Assembly (NCBI RefSeq): GCF_038066715.1
Contig: NZ_JBBUKT010000016.1
Span: forward strand, 1-64,000
Origin: Luteolibacter sp. Y139
GTDB lineage: Bacteria; Verrucomicrobiota; Verrucomicrobiia; Verrucomicrobiales; Akkermansiaceae
Length of the DNA stretch: 64,000 bases
Direction: 5' to 3'
Shown: piece by piece, positions 1-6,981 of the stretch
Layout: each line of letters starts with the position of its first letter
Position numbering within the stretch: position 1 is the stretch's first letter
Position numbers and translations under genes: made by a program
The notes under the pieces: model-generated
Databases searched by the model: none
Seen by the model: the letters and a program-made list of their open reading frames with translations, nothing else
Told to the model about the DNA's origin: nothing

Positions 1-18
1 GACGTTCCGTCGACACCC
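1..18. repeat. Dispersed GTCGAC palindrome, copy 1 (cut by window edge)
   Basis: The window opens inside a copy of the short palindrome GTCGACGTTCCGTCGAC; the right arm CGTCGACACC is complete and the left arm is cut. Further copies lie at 520-540, 39403-39419, 40133-40149 and 49023-49039, always between genes. The role is unknown; a 3'-end hairpin or REP-like unit is the simplest reading. Confidence 0.6.
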
Positions 19-44
19 GGCTGTTCCATTCAGAGTTCGAAGTT
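17..44 (+). repeat. Duplicated leader segment, copy 1
   Basis: A 22-base stretch at 17-38 recurs exactly at 569-590, and CAGAGTTCGAAGTT at 31-44 recurs at 604-617. Both copies directly precede paralogous genes (53 and 626). The gene and its leader therefore appear to have been duplicated together. Confidence 0.75.
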
Positions 45-52
45 CGTTCCCC

Positions 53-517
53 ATGCCTCCCCGCCCCCTCCACCGCTGGAAGTCCTTTTGGCTCGGCGTC
101 CTCATCATCGCATTCCTCGGCTGGGCGTGGGTGGCGTCCATGAGACACGTCGATGTCCTCTATTGGAACTCGGCCGTCGGAAGCTCCACGCCCTCACCAG
201 CGTCGAAGAACTTCGACCATTTCGTGTACCGGAATTTCGGCCGCTTCGTCCTCACCGCAGGCCAAACCTTGGGATGGGTGGAAGTCAAATGGGACACTTC
301 CCGGTTCTCGCCCCTCGCCAGTCATTGGTCTCACCAGATCATCACGCTCACTCCCAAGGAAACCTGGTTCGCCCGGGCCGTACGCGTGGAGCGCTATCCC
401 GGCCGGCTCGAAGTCTTCGTCGCCCATTGGCTCCTCATTCTCCTCTTCGCCCTCCCTTGGGCCACCTGCCTCTTCTACCGCCATCGGCGGATGAAGCGCT
501 TGGACACCAGCAAATAA
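53..517 (+). CDS. Small two-helix membrane protein, MPPRPLHRW paralog 1
   Basis: Predicted 154-residue membrane protein of unknown function. An N-terminal transmembrane helix (about residues 12-29, after PLHRWKSFWLG) is followed by an extracytoplasmic stretch of about 95 residues. A second helix (about 123-143) comes next, then a basic tail FYRHRRMKR. It is 40-50% alike by eye to the next gene at 626, starting with the same MPPRPLHRWKSFWLG. The layout (helix, outside domain, helix, Arg/Lys-rich end) is shared with the reverse-strand genes at 1033-3854 and 55334-55819, so all may be one superfamily. ATG at 53 was chosen because the paralog starts at the same residue. I do not recognise a named domain. 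Confidence 0.75.
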   Translation: MPPRPLHRWKSFWLGVLIIAFLGWAWVASMRHVDVLYWNSAVGSSTPSPASKNFDHFVYRNFGRFVLTAGQTLGWVEVKWDTSRFSPLASHWSHQIITLTPKETWFARAVRVERYPGRLEVFVAHWLLILLFALPWATCLFYRHRRMKRLDTSK

Positions 518-519
518 GG

Positions 520-540
520 GTGTCGATCTTCCGTCGACAC
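520..540. repeat. Dispersed GTCGAC palindrome, variant copy 2
   Basis: GTGTCGA-TCTTCCG-TCGACAC gives a 7-bp inverted repeat three bases after the stop codon of the gene ending at 517. It is a variant of the repeat at 39403, 40133 and 49023, and shares the preceding AAGGG. Its position at a gene's 3' end is the usual one for this repeat. Confidence 0.65.
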
Positions 541-568
541 GGGTGGACGGTACTCCCCTTCAAATCTT

Positions 569-617
569 CCGGCTGTTCCATTCAGAGTTCAAAGTTCAGC
601 CTTCAGAGTTCGAAGTT
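569..617 (+). repeat. Duplicated leader segment, copy 2
   Basis: This repeats the leader of the gene at 53. The 22 bases at 569-590 equal 17-38, and CAGAGTTCGAAGTT at 604-617 equals 31-44. Within this copy the unit TTCAGAGTTC occurs twice (581-590 and 602-611), so there was a further small internal duplication. Confidence 0.7.
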
Positions 618-625
618 TGCACCCC

Positions 626-1027
626 ATGCCCCCGCGTCCCCTCCACCGCTGGAAATCCTTCTGGCTCGGCATCCTCGTGCTGGCCTTTCTTGGCTGCGGA
701 TGGGTTCACTCCATGAGCCATACCGACGGCTTTTTCTGGCTGCCCAAGCACTTCAGCATCTCCGCCTACCAGAGCACCGGACAACTCGGCTTTTCATGGG
801 ACGCCTCGCAAACGTCGACCTCGCTTACCTACTTCCACTGGATCCACGAGCCCATTTCCACTGCCGGTGAGCCATGGTTTCCCCGGGCCGTCGTTCCGGA
901 AATCTACGACCGGCAGTTCCAGTTCGGCATCGCTCACTGGTTCCTGATGCTGCTCTTCCTCAGCGCTTGGATCGCTTTCCTGGTGTGGCGCATTCGCCGC
1001 CAATCGGCCCCGGGCAACGGCGAATGA
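626..1027 (+). CDS. Small two-helix membrane protein, MPPRPLHRW paralog 2
   Basis: Predicted 133-residue membrane protein, tandem paralog of the gene at 53. The shared start MPPRPLHRWKSFWLG runs into helix 1 (about 12-30). A soluble stretch with a conserved WF.RAV motif near residue 85 follows, then helix 2 (HWFLMLLFLSAWIAFLVW) and the basic tail RIRRQ. An in-frame TTG at 617 would add three residues, but alignment with the paralog favours ATG 626. It is convergent with the reverse-strand gene ending at 1033, only 5 bases away, with no terminator between them. Function unknown. Confidence 0.75.
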   Translation: MPPRPLHRWKSFWLGILVLAFLGCGWVHSMSHTDGFFWLPKHFSISAYQSTGQLGFSWDASQTSTSLTYFHWIHEPISTAGEPWFPRAVVPEIYDRQFQFGIAHWFLMLLFLSAWIAFLVWRIRRQSAPGNGE

Positions 1028-1032
1028 TCCCG

Positions 1033-2028
1033 TCAGGGATCCTGCCGGGAAAGCTTCCGCAGGTGCCTCCGAAACCGTTGCCAGCGCCACCAGGCCGCTG
1101 CCGACCACAGCACCACATAGGCACCGATGGTGAGCGTGGTCGGCAGTCGCAGCTCCCATGAGTTTTCACCCCCGATATCGGGACCAATCCAGCGGGGCCA
1201 GCGCTGCGGAGTGAATCCTCCAGTCGTCATCGACTCGCGAACGGCTTTCCCATAGGGAGCGACTCCATCGGAGGCCAATGGCGCGTAGAAAACGGACACG
1301 GTGAAAAGGCCGCGGAAATGCGACCAGCCGACATCGTACTTCCCATTCCCCATCCCGCCCCGGGTGCGGCTGTGGATGGAATCAAGGAAGCAACCTGTGA
1401 GAGCGAGCAAGACCACGAACAGGAACCAGAGGCGAAGCGAGATCACCGCACCCGGGCCGCCGTGGCGTTCCCGCCGGCGGGCTTTCACCAGTTGCCAGTA
1501 GGCAAGGAGAAGCGCCCCGGCCAGCAGGTAGACGAGCACCACCAGCCACCACGCGACCTGATATTCGAGGAGCATCAACTTCGACACCGGCAAGCTGCGG
1601 CCGGGCGAGGGCACCCAGCCAGCAGCAGCCGGATTCTTGCCGAGACCATCCCGCTCCTCTTTGACCCGGAGCGCCCACACGACATCGAACTGCCGTGGCC
1701 TTGGCGTGGGTGCACGGGTGGCCGGATCATGTTCGCCGAGGCCCCAACGATCGGCGGTGAAGGTCCATTGGAGCGGCGAAAGCGAGACATTCCTCCGCTG
1801 CCATCTCACCAGGAGACTACCGCTCGAGACCTCGCCATGGAGGATCGGCTCGCCTCCCCGGCTCTCCGCGGTGAAGGTCGAAGAATACGCGCCGGAGTTC
1901 CACCACGCCCATAGCAGGAACAGCAGCCCGAACATCCCGGCCCAGAACAGACGCGAGCGATACCACGGGCGGACTACAAATTCGGCGCGACGGGGACCTT
2001 CCTCAAGCGGGCTTTCCGTCGCTGCCAT
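1033..2028 (-). CDS. Fused double membrane protein of the RPWYRSRLFW family
   Basis: 331-residue protein made of two units that are separate genes elsewhere in the array. Unit 1 (about residues 1-190) has the family signature RPWYRSRLFW then a helix, an outside domain with SGSL.VRWQR, and a second helix ending in RRRER. Unit 2 (about 195-331) starts SLRLWFLFVVLLALTGCFLDSIHS and ends with another helix and a basic tail. Unit 1 resembles the gene at 3357-3854, and unit 2 resembles the gene at 2926-3360 (LGCLLDSIFS-type start), which overlap there by ATGA. Here they are one reading frame. The start at 2028 overlaps a relic of another copy (1974-2157). Function unknown. Confidence 0.75.
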   Translation of the reverse strand: MAATESPLEEGPRRAEFVVRPWYRSRLFWAGMFGLLFLLWAWWNSGAYSSTFTAESRGGEPILHGEVSSGSLLVRWQRRNVSLSPLQWTFTADRWGLGEHDPATRAPTPRPRQFDVVWALRVKEERDGLGKNPAAAGWVPSPGRSLPVSKLMLLEYQVAWWLVVLVYLLAGALLLAYWQLVKARRRERHGGPGAVISLRLWFLFVVLLALTGCFLDSIHSRTRGGMGNGKYDVGWSHFRGLFTVSVFYAPLASDGVAPYGKAVRESMTTGGFTPQRWPRWIGPDIGGENSWELRLPTTLTIGAYVVLWSAAAWWRWQRFRRHLRKLSRQDP

Positions 2029-2157
2029 CCGGCCATGGTGCCCATCCAGATCACGAGATAAAGAAAAGTCAGTGCCACCCCCAAGATCGGGAGAACGGGT
2101 TCCACCGGGGTTTCTCCGGCCAGAGCTGCCTCTTTGTTCCGGTCAATCGCAGCGCAA
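1974..2157 (-). pseudogene. Relic of a C-terminal membrane segment of the same family
   Basis: Reading the reverse strand from about 2157 to the stop at 1974-1976 gives an open frame without a start codon. It encodes a hydrophobic helix (ILGVALTFLYLVIW) followed by a basic tail (GWQRRKARLRKVP). This is the arrangement of the C-termini of the intact paralogs (for example VRQRRKVRLMKIVPPP in the gene at 3357). It overlaps the 5' end of the fused gene at 1033-2028 in another frame. Best read as what remains of a lost copy; a chance hydrophobic frame cannot be excluded. Confidence 0.4.
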
Positions 2158-2204
2158 TATTTTCATATTCCACTCACTGTAAGCGATATAAGACGTTTTC
2201 TTGA

Positions 2205-2645
2205 TCACGGGGGAAGGACAGATTGTGACCTCAGCAGGCGAAGCTTATGCCGCTGCCACCACACTACCCCTCCCATCCAAAACCCCGCATAACCACCGGT
2301 CAGCAGCCAATAGGGCATGGAGACCAGCCGGTAGTAGGTGTCGGCATTGATATCGACGGACCGCCATTGGGGTGCCGGGAACCAGCAGCTTTCCCCCGGA
2401 CCGACCGGTTGCGATTCCAGCATCCCCCGGCGCACGAAGACGCAAGACGTGAAAAACAGTTCCGAGGGTTGATGGGTTTCTACGGTCAGCGAGGGTCGAG
2501 CGTGATATCATGATCCACGTCCGACTGCGTCGCCCACCACAGCAGCTTGCCTTGGGTCGAGTTCAGTTCGGAGAGCCGGTAGTGCGTGAAGTTCGAGTTC
2601 ACCCACGCCCACAGAAGGAACAGGAACGCCGGGACGCCAAGAAAT
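2205..2645 (-). pseudogene. Frameshifted copy of the RPWYRSRLFW membrane family
   Basis: Two reverse-strand frames together match the intact gene at 3357-3854. About 2645-2487 encodes GVPAFLFLLWAWVNSNF and then SELNSTQGKLLWWATQSD, nearly identical to SELNSTQGKLLWWATGSD in the intact copy. After a stop at about 2487 the match resumes in another frame with SELFFTSCVF, and then VGPGESCWFPAPQWRSVDIN against VAPGEMCWFPALRWESVDIN, ending at 2205. A single-frame shift at about 2485-2490 explains it. The N-terminal signature is missing because the copy joins the partial gene at 2599-2916. An ATG at 2435 opens the last 76 residues only. Confidence 0.75.
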
Positions 2646-2916
2646 GGTCCACACGGAATACCGGATAGCCTTGGGGAAGAGTCCCACAGTGCCGGGTGCC
2701 GCTGTCCCCGTCTTGGCCGGCGATGGCCAATCCAACGGGATTGCGTTGCCAGCGGACTCTCAGGCTTCCGGACTCGTTGCCGACGCTGAGGTCGGCAGTA
2801 CCCACTGTGGCAGTCAGCGAAGAGGATGGACTCCGATCAATCCAGCCCCAGACAAGAAACAGCAGTCCGGGAAGGCCCAGCCAGAACAAGCGGGAGCGAT
2901 ACCACGGGCGGATCAT
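2599..2916 (-). pseudogene. Truncated, chimeric copy of the RPWYRSRLFW family
   Basis: Starts MIRPWYRSRLFWLGLPGLLF, a perfect family start with one helix. It continues through an outside region SGSLRVRWQRNPVGLA that matches SGSLLVRWQRRNVSLS of the fused gene at 1033. Near position 2645 it runs out of homology and reads the next copy (2205-2645) in the wrong frame, ending in a short non-family tail RSCSFCGRG. The second helix is therefore lost. It starts 9 bases after the stop of the gene at 2926. This looks like a deletion between two tandem copies. A residual single-helix product of 105 residues could still be made. Confidence 0.7.
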
Positions 2917-2925
2917 GGTGACTCT

Positions 2926-3360
2926 TCAGGGGTGGTTGGCAAGGTGCTTGGCCTCCCGTCGCCGCCACCATCGGTGCACGGCAAGCCAACCCACCAAGTA
3001 AGCCGAGATTAGAAACAGGTCGGGAACCCGGATCTGCCACGACTTCGTCGGCATCGGATAGTCGGAGTCGACTGGCACCGGCCACTCGACCGAGGGAAAG
3101 AGATAGGGAGCTTGGAGCCCCAGAACGTCTCTGGCCCTGTGATAGGCTCCGTAGTTCAGTGGACCAGATGAAGGTCTGGTAGTGTCGTGGAAGAACCTGA
3201 CCTCGATCACTCCAAACGCATGCGTCAGCTCGGCCCCCCGGTTCCCTCGGATGAAGCCGGCTGCGGTGGTGGAAAAGATCGAGTCCAGCAAGCAGCCAAC
3301 CAGCCCCATCAGCAGCATGAAGGGAAGCCAGAACCAAGTGCGGCGGGGGTGGGGCCTCAT
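2926..3360 (-). CDS. Small membrane protein, second unit of the split pair
   Basis: 144-residue protein starting MRPHPRRTWFWLPFMLLMG, with a first helix ending in GCLLDSIFST. An outside domain (FFHDTTRPSSG, then WPVPVDSDYP) and a second helix (about 117-135) with the tail WWRRREAKHLANHP follow. It matches the second half of the fused protein at 1033-2028 (LTGCFLDSIHS). The ATG at 3360 overlaps the stop of the upstream gene (ATGA, 3357-3360), implying translational coupling. The upstream in-frame extension to 3591 is only the shadow of the neighbouring gene. The Cys in GC(L/F)LDSI inside the first hydrophobic segment could be a lipobox, but the spacing is unusual. Function unknown. Confidence 0.75.
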   Translation of the reverse strand: MRPHPRRTWFWLPFMLLMGLVGCLLDSIFSTTAAGFIRGNRGAELTHAFGVIEVRFFHDTTRPSSGPLNYGAYHRARDVLGLQAPYLFPSVEWPVPVDSDYPMPTKSWQIRVPDLFLISAYLVGWLAVHRWWRRREAKHLANHP

Positions 3361-3854
3361 GGCGGAGGAACGATTTTCATCAGGCGAACCTTCCGGCGTT
3401 GTCTGACTGTGATCCCGCCCGCGAAGATAGCAGCGTAGCCGGTCATCAACAGCCAGTAAGGCACCGCGACCAGTCGGTAGAAGGTGGCGGCATTGATGTC
3501 CACCGACTCCCACCGCAGCGCGGGGAACCAGCACATTTCTCCGGGAGCTACTGGCTGTGATTCGAACTCTCCGGCCATGGGGAACACACATCGGCCAAAG
3601 AAAAGTTCCGCTCGCCCGACCTCCGCCAAGGTCACATGGCTGGTGCGATAGTCGAGCTGCACGTCATACGTGCCATCAGAACCGGTCGCCCACCAAAGGA
3701 GTTTGCCTTGAGTAGAGTTCAGTTCCGATGCCGGAAGAAAAAGGGTGTAGCGGACAATGTTCGATTCCGCCCACGCCCACAGCAGGAACAGCAAGCCCGG
3801 AAGGCCGAGCCAGAACAGCCGGGAGCGGTAAAAGGGCCTGAGTAAGTCAGCCAT
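3357..3854 (-). CDS. Small two-helix membrane protein, best-preserved RPxYRSRLFW copy
   Basis: 165 residues: RPFYRSRLFWLGLPGLLF leads into helix 1 (about 12-29). An outside domain of about 95 residues contains SELNSTQGKLLWWATGSD and a Cys-bearing block FFGRCVFP...EMCWFPALRWESVDIN. Helix 2 (about 128-148) and the basic tail RQRRKVRLM follow. It lies 9 bases downstream of mnmG on the same strand and overlaps the next gene by ATGA, so all may share a transcript. GGAGGAGG abuts the ATG, one of few purine-rich leaders in the window. No function recognised; the tandem, decaying paralogs recall immunity-protein or phase-variable surface families, which is speculation. Confidence 0.8.
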   Translation of the reverse strand: MADLLRPFYRSRLFWLGLPGLLFLLWAWAESNIVRYTLFLPASELNSTQGKLLWWATGSDGTYDVQLDYRTSHVTLAEVGRAELFFGRCVFPMAGEFESQPVAPGEMCWFPALRWESVDINAATFYRLVAVPYWLLMTGYAAIFAGGITVRQRRKVRLMKIVPPP

Positions 3855-3863
3855 CCTCCTCCA

Positions 3864-5756
3864 TCATGACTCTGCCTCGGTCGCCTTGGCAACATTCCGG
3901 CGGCCGCCCTTTTCCAGCCAGACGGCGAGGATGGCGACGTCTGCGGGGGTGATGCCGGAGATGCGGCCGGCTTGGCCAAGGGTGGCGGGGCGGATGCGGG
4001 TGAAATTGACCTGCGCCTCCTTCTTCAGCCCGCGGATCTGGCTGTAGTCGAGGTCAGCGGGGATGCGCTTGTCCTCGTGGCGGGCCATCCGCTCCACCTG
4101 CATCTGCTGGCGCTGGAGGTGGCCCTCATACTTCAGCTCGGTCTCGATCAGCGGCCAAAGTTCCACGTGGAACTCTCCGCGGAGGTCTTCGGGGAGCAAA
4201 TCGGCAGTATTTTCGACCCGGCGAAACCAGTGGTCGAGCTTCACGCCCTCGTGGACAGCCTGGCGTGCCCAGCGGAGTGCCCGTTCTAGCTCCGCCTGCT
4301 TGTGGCGGATCCGGTCGACGCGCTCCCCATGGGCGAGTCCGAGCTCGGCGGCCAGCGGGGTGAGACGCAGGTCCGCATTGTCCTGACGGAGCAGCAGGCG
4401 GAACTCCGCCCGGCTGGTGAACATCCGGTAGGGCTCGGTGCAGCCCTTGGTGACGAGGTCATCCACCATCACGCCGAGGTAGGCCTGGTCCCGGCGGAGG
4501 ATCAGGTCCGGCTTCCCAGCCACCTTCAGGGCGGCATTGGCCCCGGCGATCAGCCCCTGCCCTGCTGCCTCCTCATAGCCGGAGGTGCCATTGATCTGGC
4601 CAGCGAAGTAGAGGCCGGAGACCAGCTTGGTCTCCAGCGTCGGGTGAAGCTGGGTCGGCGGGCAGTAATCGTATTCCACCGCGTAGCCGGGGCGGAGGAT
4701 CTCGCACTTCTCCAAGCCGGGGATGGTGCGCAGGAAATTCAGCTGCACCTCGTAGGGCAGAGAGGTGGAGACGCCGTTGACGTAATACTCGTGGGTGTGG
4801 CGACCCTCCGGCTCCAGGAAGACCTGATGCCGGTCCTTCTCCGCAAAACGGACCACCTTGTCTTCGATCGACGGGCAATAGCGTGGGCCCACGCCCTCGA
4901 TCACCCCGCAATACATGGGAGACTGGTCGAGATTCCCCCGGATGATCTCGTGGGTGGCGGTGTTCGTGTAGGTCACCCAGCAGGGCAGTTGTTCCACGTG
5001 GAACGAAGAATCCGCCCAAGGGTTGAGGGTAAAGAGGTCATCCCGCTCCCGGTAGAGAGTATCGGCGAGGTAAGAGAACAGTGGCGGCGGGGTGTCCCCA
5101 TACTGAGGCTCGCACTTGGAGAAATCGAGCGACCGGGCGTTCAGACGGCAGGGAGTGCCGGTTTTGAAACGTTCCACGTGGAACTTCAGGCGCTTGAGAG
5201 AATCGGATACCGTGGAGGTGGCGTCCCCCATCCGGCCTCCTTTCTCGTTCCGCAACCCCACGTGCATGAGCCCGCGCATGAAGGTCCCCGCTGAGAGAAC
5301 CACCGACGCGGCCTGAATCTCCATGCCGAGGGAGGTGGTGATGCCAGTGACCGCATCGTTCTCGACCAAGATGTCCGCGACGTTCCCCTGATGGAGCTCG
5401 ATGCCCGGCGTGGACTCCAGCACCCACTTCATCCGGAACTGGTAGGCCTTCTTGTCGCACTGTGCACGGGGGGCCCGCACCGAAGGACCTTTGGACGCAT
5501 TCAGCATCCGGAACTGGATGCCGGTGGCATCCGTGTTCAGCCCCATCGCCCCGCCGAGGGCATCGATCTCCCGGACCATATGTCCCTTGGCCAGCCCGCC
5601 AATGGCGGGGTTGCAGGACATCTGGCCAATGGTGTCCAGGTTCTGGGTAAGCACCGCCACCTGCGCGCCCAGCCGGGCGGCAGCAAGGGCGGCTTCCACA
5701 CCGGCGTGGCCGGCACCGATGACGAGAACGTCGTAGCGCTTGGGATAGCGGAACAT
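3864..5756 (-). CDS. mnmG: tRNA uridine-5-carboxymethylaminomethyl(34) synthesis enzyme MnmG
   Basis: 630-residue FAD enzyme (GidA), which with MnmE makes the cmnm5/nm5 modification at wobble U34 of tRNAs. The N-terminal Rossmann motif GAGHAG is at residues 14-19. The family block [12 protein letters not shown] is near residue 48, and F/YKTGTP follows near 197. The helical C-terminal domain is complete, so the length is normal for the family. Three perfect parS-type palindromes lie inside the frame and each encodes FHVE (about residues 192-195, 252-255 and 529-532). A fourth lies 106 bases upstream. The usual partners at origin loci (rsmG, parA, parB) are absent; instead small membrane genes follow by 9 bases and cdd precedes. 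Confidence 0.97.
   Translation of the reverse strand: MFRYPKRYDVLVIGAGHAGVEAALAAARLGAQVAVLTQNLDTIGQMSCNPAIGGLAKGHMVREIDALGGAMGLNTDATGIQFRMLNASKGPSVRAPRAQCDKKAYQFRMKWVLESTPGIELHQGNVADILVENDAVTGITTSLGMEIQAASVVLSAGTFMRGLMHVGLRNEKGGRMGDATSTVSDSLKRLKFHVERFKTGTPCRLNARSLDFSKCEPQYGDTPPPLFSYLADTLYRERDDLFTLNPWADSSFHVEQLPCWVTYTNTATHEIIRGNLDQSPMYCGVIEGVGPRYCPSIEDKVVRFAEKDRHQVFLEPEGRHTHEYYVNGVSTSLPYEVQLNFLRTIPGLEKCEILRPGYAVEYDYCPPTQLHPTLETKLVSGLYFAGQINGTSGYEEAAGQGLIAGANAALKVAGKPDLILRRDQAYLGVMVDDLVTKGCTEPYRMFTSRAEFRLLLRQDNADLRLTPLAAELGLAHGERVDRIRHKQAELERALRWARQAVHEGVKLDHWFRRVENTADLLPEDLRGEFHVELWPLIETELKYEGHLQRQQMQVERMARHEDKRIPADLDYSQIRGLKKEAQVNFTRIRPATLGQAGRISGITPADVAILAVWLEKGGRRNVAKATEAES
4160..4173. promoter_or_regulatory. 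parS: parS-type ParB-binding site 1, inside mnmG
   Basis: GTTCCACGTGGAAC, a perfect 14-bp palindrome extended to 16 bp by flanking A and T. It matches the chromosomal parS consensus GTTnCACGTGnAAC; this exact form is used by Pseudomonas. It lies in the C-terminal coding part of mnmG and encodes FHVE on the reverse strand. Confidence 0.85.
4991..5004. promoter_or_regulatory. parS: parS-type ParB-binding site 2, inside mnmG
   Basis: Second perfect GTTCCACGTGGAAC, with a flanking T on the left. It encodes FHVE in SSFHVEQLP of MnmG. It lies 180 bases from site 3 and 831 from site 1. Confidence 0.85.
5171..5184. promoter_or_regulatory. parS: parS-type ParB-binding site 3, inside mnmG
   Basis: Third perfect GTTCCACGTGGAAC. 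It encodes FHVE in [13 protein letters not shown], immediately before the family-conserved KTGTP block, a position where MnmG proteins normally tolerate variation. Confidence 0.85.
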
Positions 5757-5830
5757 GCGAGGGCGGGCACCCTACGCAGCTACCGCCGCGACGACAAGGG
5801 TGGGGACCACGCATCCTGCCGCGTCGGAAA

Positions 5831-5855
5831 CCCACTAGATTCAGGTTCTAGTGGG
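5831..5855. terminator. Perfect 9-bp hairpin between cdd and mnmG
   Basis: CCCACTAGA (5831-5839) pairs with TCTAGTGGG (5847-5855) around a 7-base loop. It lies downstream of cdd and 75 bases upstream of mnmG, both on the reverse strand. On that strand it is followed by TTTCC rather than a long T-run. It could end cdd transcripts or sit in the mnmG leader. It abuts the parS-type site at 5862. Confidence 0.5.
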
Positions 5856-5861
5856 GGACAT

Positions 5862-5875
5862 GTTCCACGTGGAAC
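5862..5875. promoter_or_regulatory. parS: parS-type ParB-binding site 4, between cdd and mnmG
   Basis: Fourth perfect GTTCCACGTGGAAC, the only intergenic copy, 106 bases upstream of the mnmG start and 3 bases past the cdd stop. It has T on the left flank. A degenerate version with one intact half (CCCACGTGGAAC) lies at 6186-6197 inside cdd. Confidence 0.85.
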
Positions 5876-5878
5876 GAA

Positions 5879-6265
5879 TCAAGGCAGATTCAAGATCCCG
5901 GAACTCGCCCTCGGCAGCAGCTCTGACAAACGAAAAACCAGCCGCTCCGTCCGGTTCGCCAGACAGATCAGCGGATCGCCAAACTCCGCCAGCACCTGGC
6001 GACACGCCCCACAGGGCGAGATCGGCACCTCGGTATCCGCTACCACCGCCACCGCTTCGATCTTCCGCAACCCTGCCGCGACTGCCGTCCCCACTGCCAC
6101 CCGCTCGGCGCAATTGGTCAGCCCATAGGACAGGTTCTCCACGTTGCACCCGGTGAAGACCTGTCCCTCCACCAGCAGCGCCGCTCCCACGTGGAACTTC
6201 GAGTAGGGGGCATGGGCCCGCTCGCGGACCTGCCAAGCGGCTTCGATGAGCGGTTCCCAGTCCAT
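5879..6265 (-). CDS. cdd: Cytidine deaminase
   Basis: 128-residue homotetramer-type cytidine deaminase, converting cytidine and deoxycytidine to (deoxy)uridine in pyrimidine salvage. The substrate-side motif NVENLSYGLTNCAER is at residues 41-55; its NCAER carries the first zinc Cys and the catalytic Glu. PCGACRQVLAEF at 84-95 carries the other two zinc Cys residues. The short length and CAE/PCxxC spacing are typical of the tetrameric Cdd class. ATG 6265 starts MDWEPLIEAAW; the longer in-frame extension to 6709 has no family match and overlaps the divergent gene. YSKFHVGAAL (about 21-30) contains a half parS site. Confidence 0.95.
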   Translation of the reverse strand: MDWEPLIEAAWQVRERAHAPYSKFHVGAALLVEGQVFTGCNVENLSYGLTNCAERVAVGTAVAAGLRKIEAVAVVADTEVPISPCGACRQVLAEFGDPLICLANRTERLVFRLSELLPRASSGILNLP

Positions 6266-6355
6266 ATGGCCGTTAGGAAAAACCGTCAGCCGGAGGGAGG
6301 CAAGCCCGCGCATTTTCGACTCGCCCGGGCCCCCCGGATCAGGCAGGGAAAGGGC

Positions 6356-6937
6356 ATGCAACGTCCTTGGATTCCAGCCCTCGTGCTGCTGGCACTCTTG
6401 ATCGCCTTCCGCTGCCTGGGAGCCGCCTTTTCGCACGAGATGCCGAACTTCCAGCCACTTCCGGCCCTGTTCCTGTGCAGCATCGTTTTCCTCCGCGGAA
6501 CGAAAGCCTGGGCCTTGCCCGTCGCCGCCTGGCTGGTCAGCAATCCGCTCGCGAGCCTGCTTCAGGGCTACTCTCCCTTCGCCCATGGCGGCGTGACCGT
6601 CGCGTTCCTCGCGCTGCTGCTGACCGGCGTAATGGCCTTGCCGCTGCGCAAGTCTCCCTCCCCCGCGCTCGTGCTCGGCGGCGGAGTTCTTGCCGCCCTG
6701 CTTTTCCATCTCCTGACGAATACCGCCGTGTGGCTCGCCGACCCCGGCTATGCGAAGACCGCCGAGAGCCTTTGGCAGGCTCTGTGGAGTGGCCGCCCCA
6801 CCGACCCGATGCCGACCTGGATCTTCCTCCGCAATCTCGTCGTGGCGAACACCGTCTTCACGGCGCTGTTCCTGCTTGCCCGTCGCTCGTGGGCCGCTCC
6901 GGCTGAGCTGGCCTCGCCTATCGCGCAGACCCGATAA
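6356..6937 (+). CDS. DUF6580-like membrane protein
   Basis: 193-residue integral membrane protein with about five hydrophobic helices. The sequence begins MQRPWIPALVLLALLIAFR, followed by a NFQPLPALFL segment and, late, LRNLVVANTVFTALF. The pattern (R at the end of helix 1, NF.P.PAL, small outward loops, late N-containing helix) fits DUF6580, small membrane proteins resembling the substrate-binding S-components of ECF transporters. That functional link is inference. ATG 6356 is chosen because everything upstream is antisense to cdd. It is divergent from cdd (90-bp gap) and ends 44 bases before pdhA. Confidence 0.65.
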   Translation: MQRPWIPALVLLALLIAFRCLGAAFSHEMPNFQPLPALFLCSIVFLRGTKAWALPVAAWLVSNPLASLLQGYSPFAHGGVTVAFLALLLTGVMALPLRKSPSPALVLGGGVLAALLFHLLTNTAVWLADPGYAKTAESLWQALWSGRPTDPMPTWIFLRNLVVANTVFTALFLLARRSWAAPAELASPIAQTR

Positions 6938-6981
6938 GTTCTTGCTCCAAACCTGTTTTCGCCCCTATCACCGCCCCGCCC

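Noticed and set aside
6184..6197. Fifth parS site in cdd (CTCCCACGTGGAAC)
   Set aside because: Two mismatches in the left arm; the sequence encodes the normal KFHVGAA block of cytidine deaminases. Kept only as a degenerate half-site.
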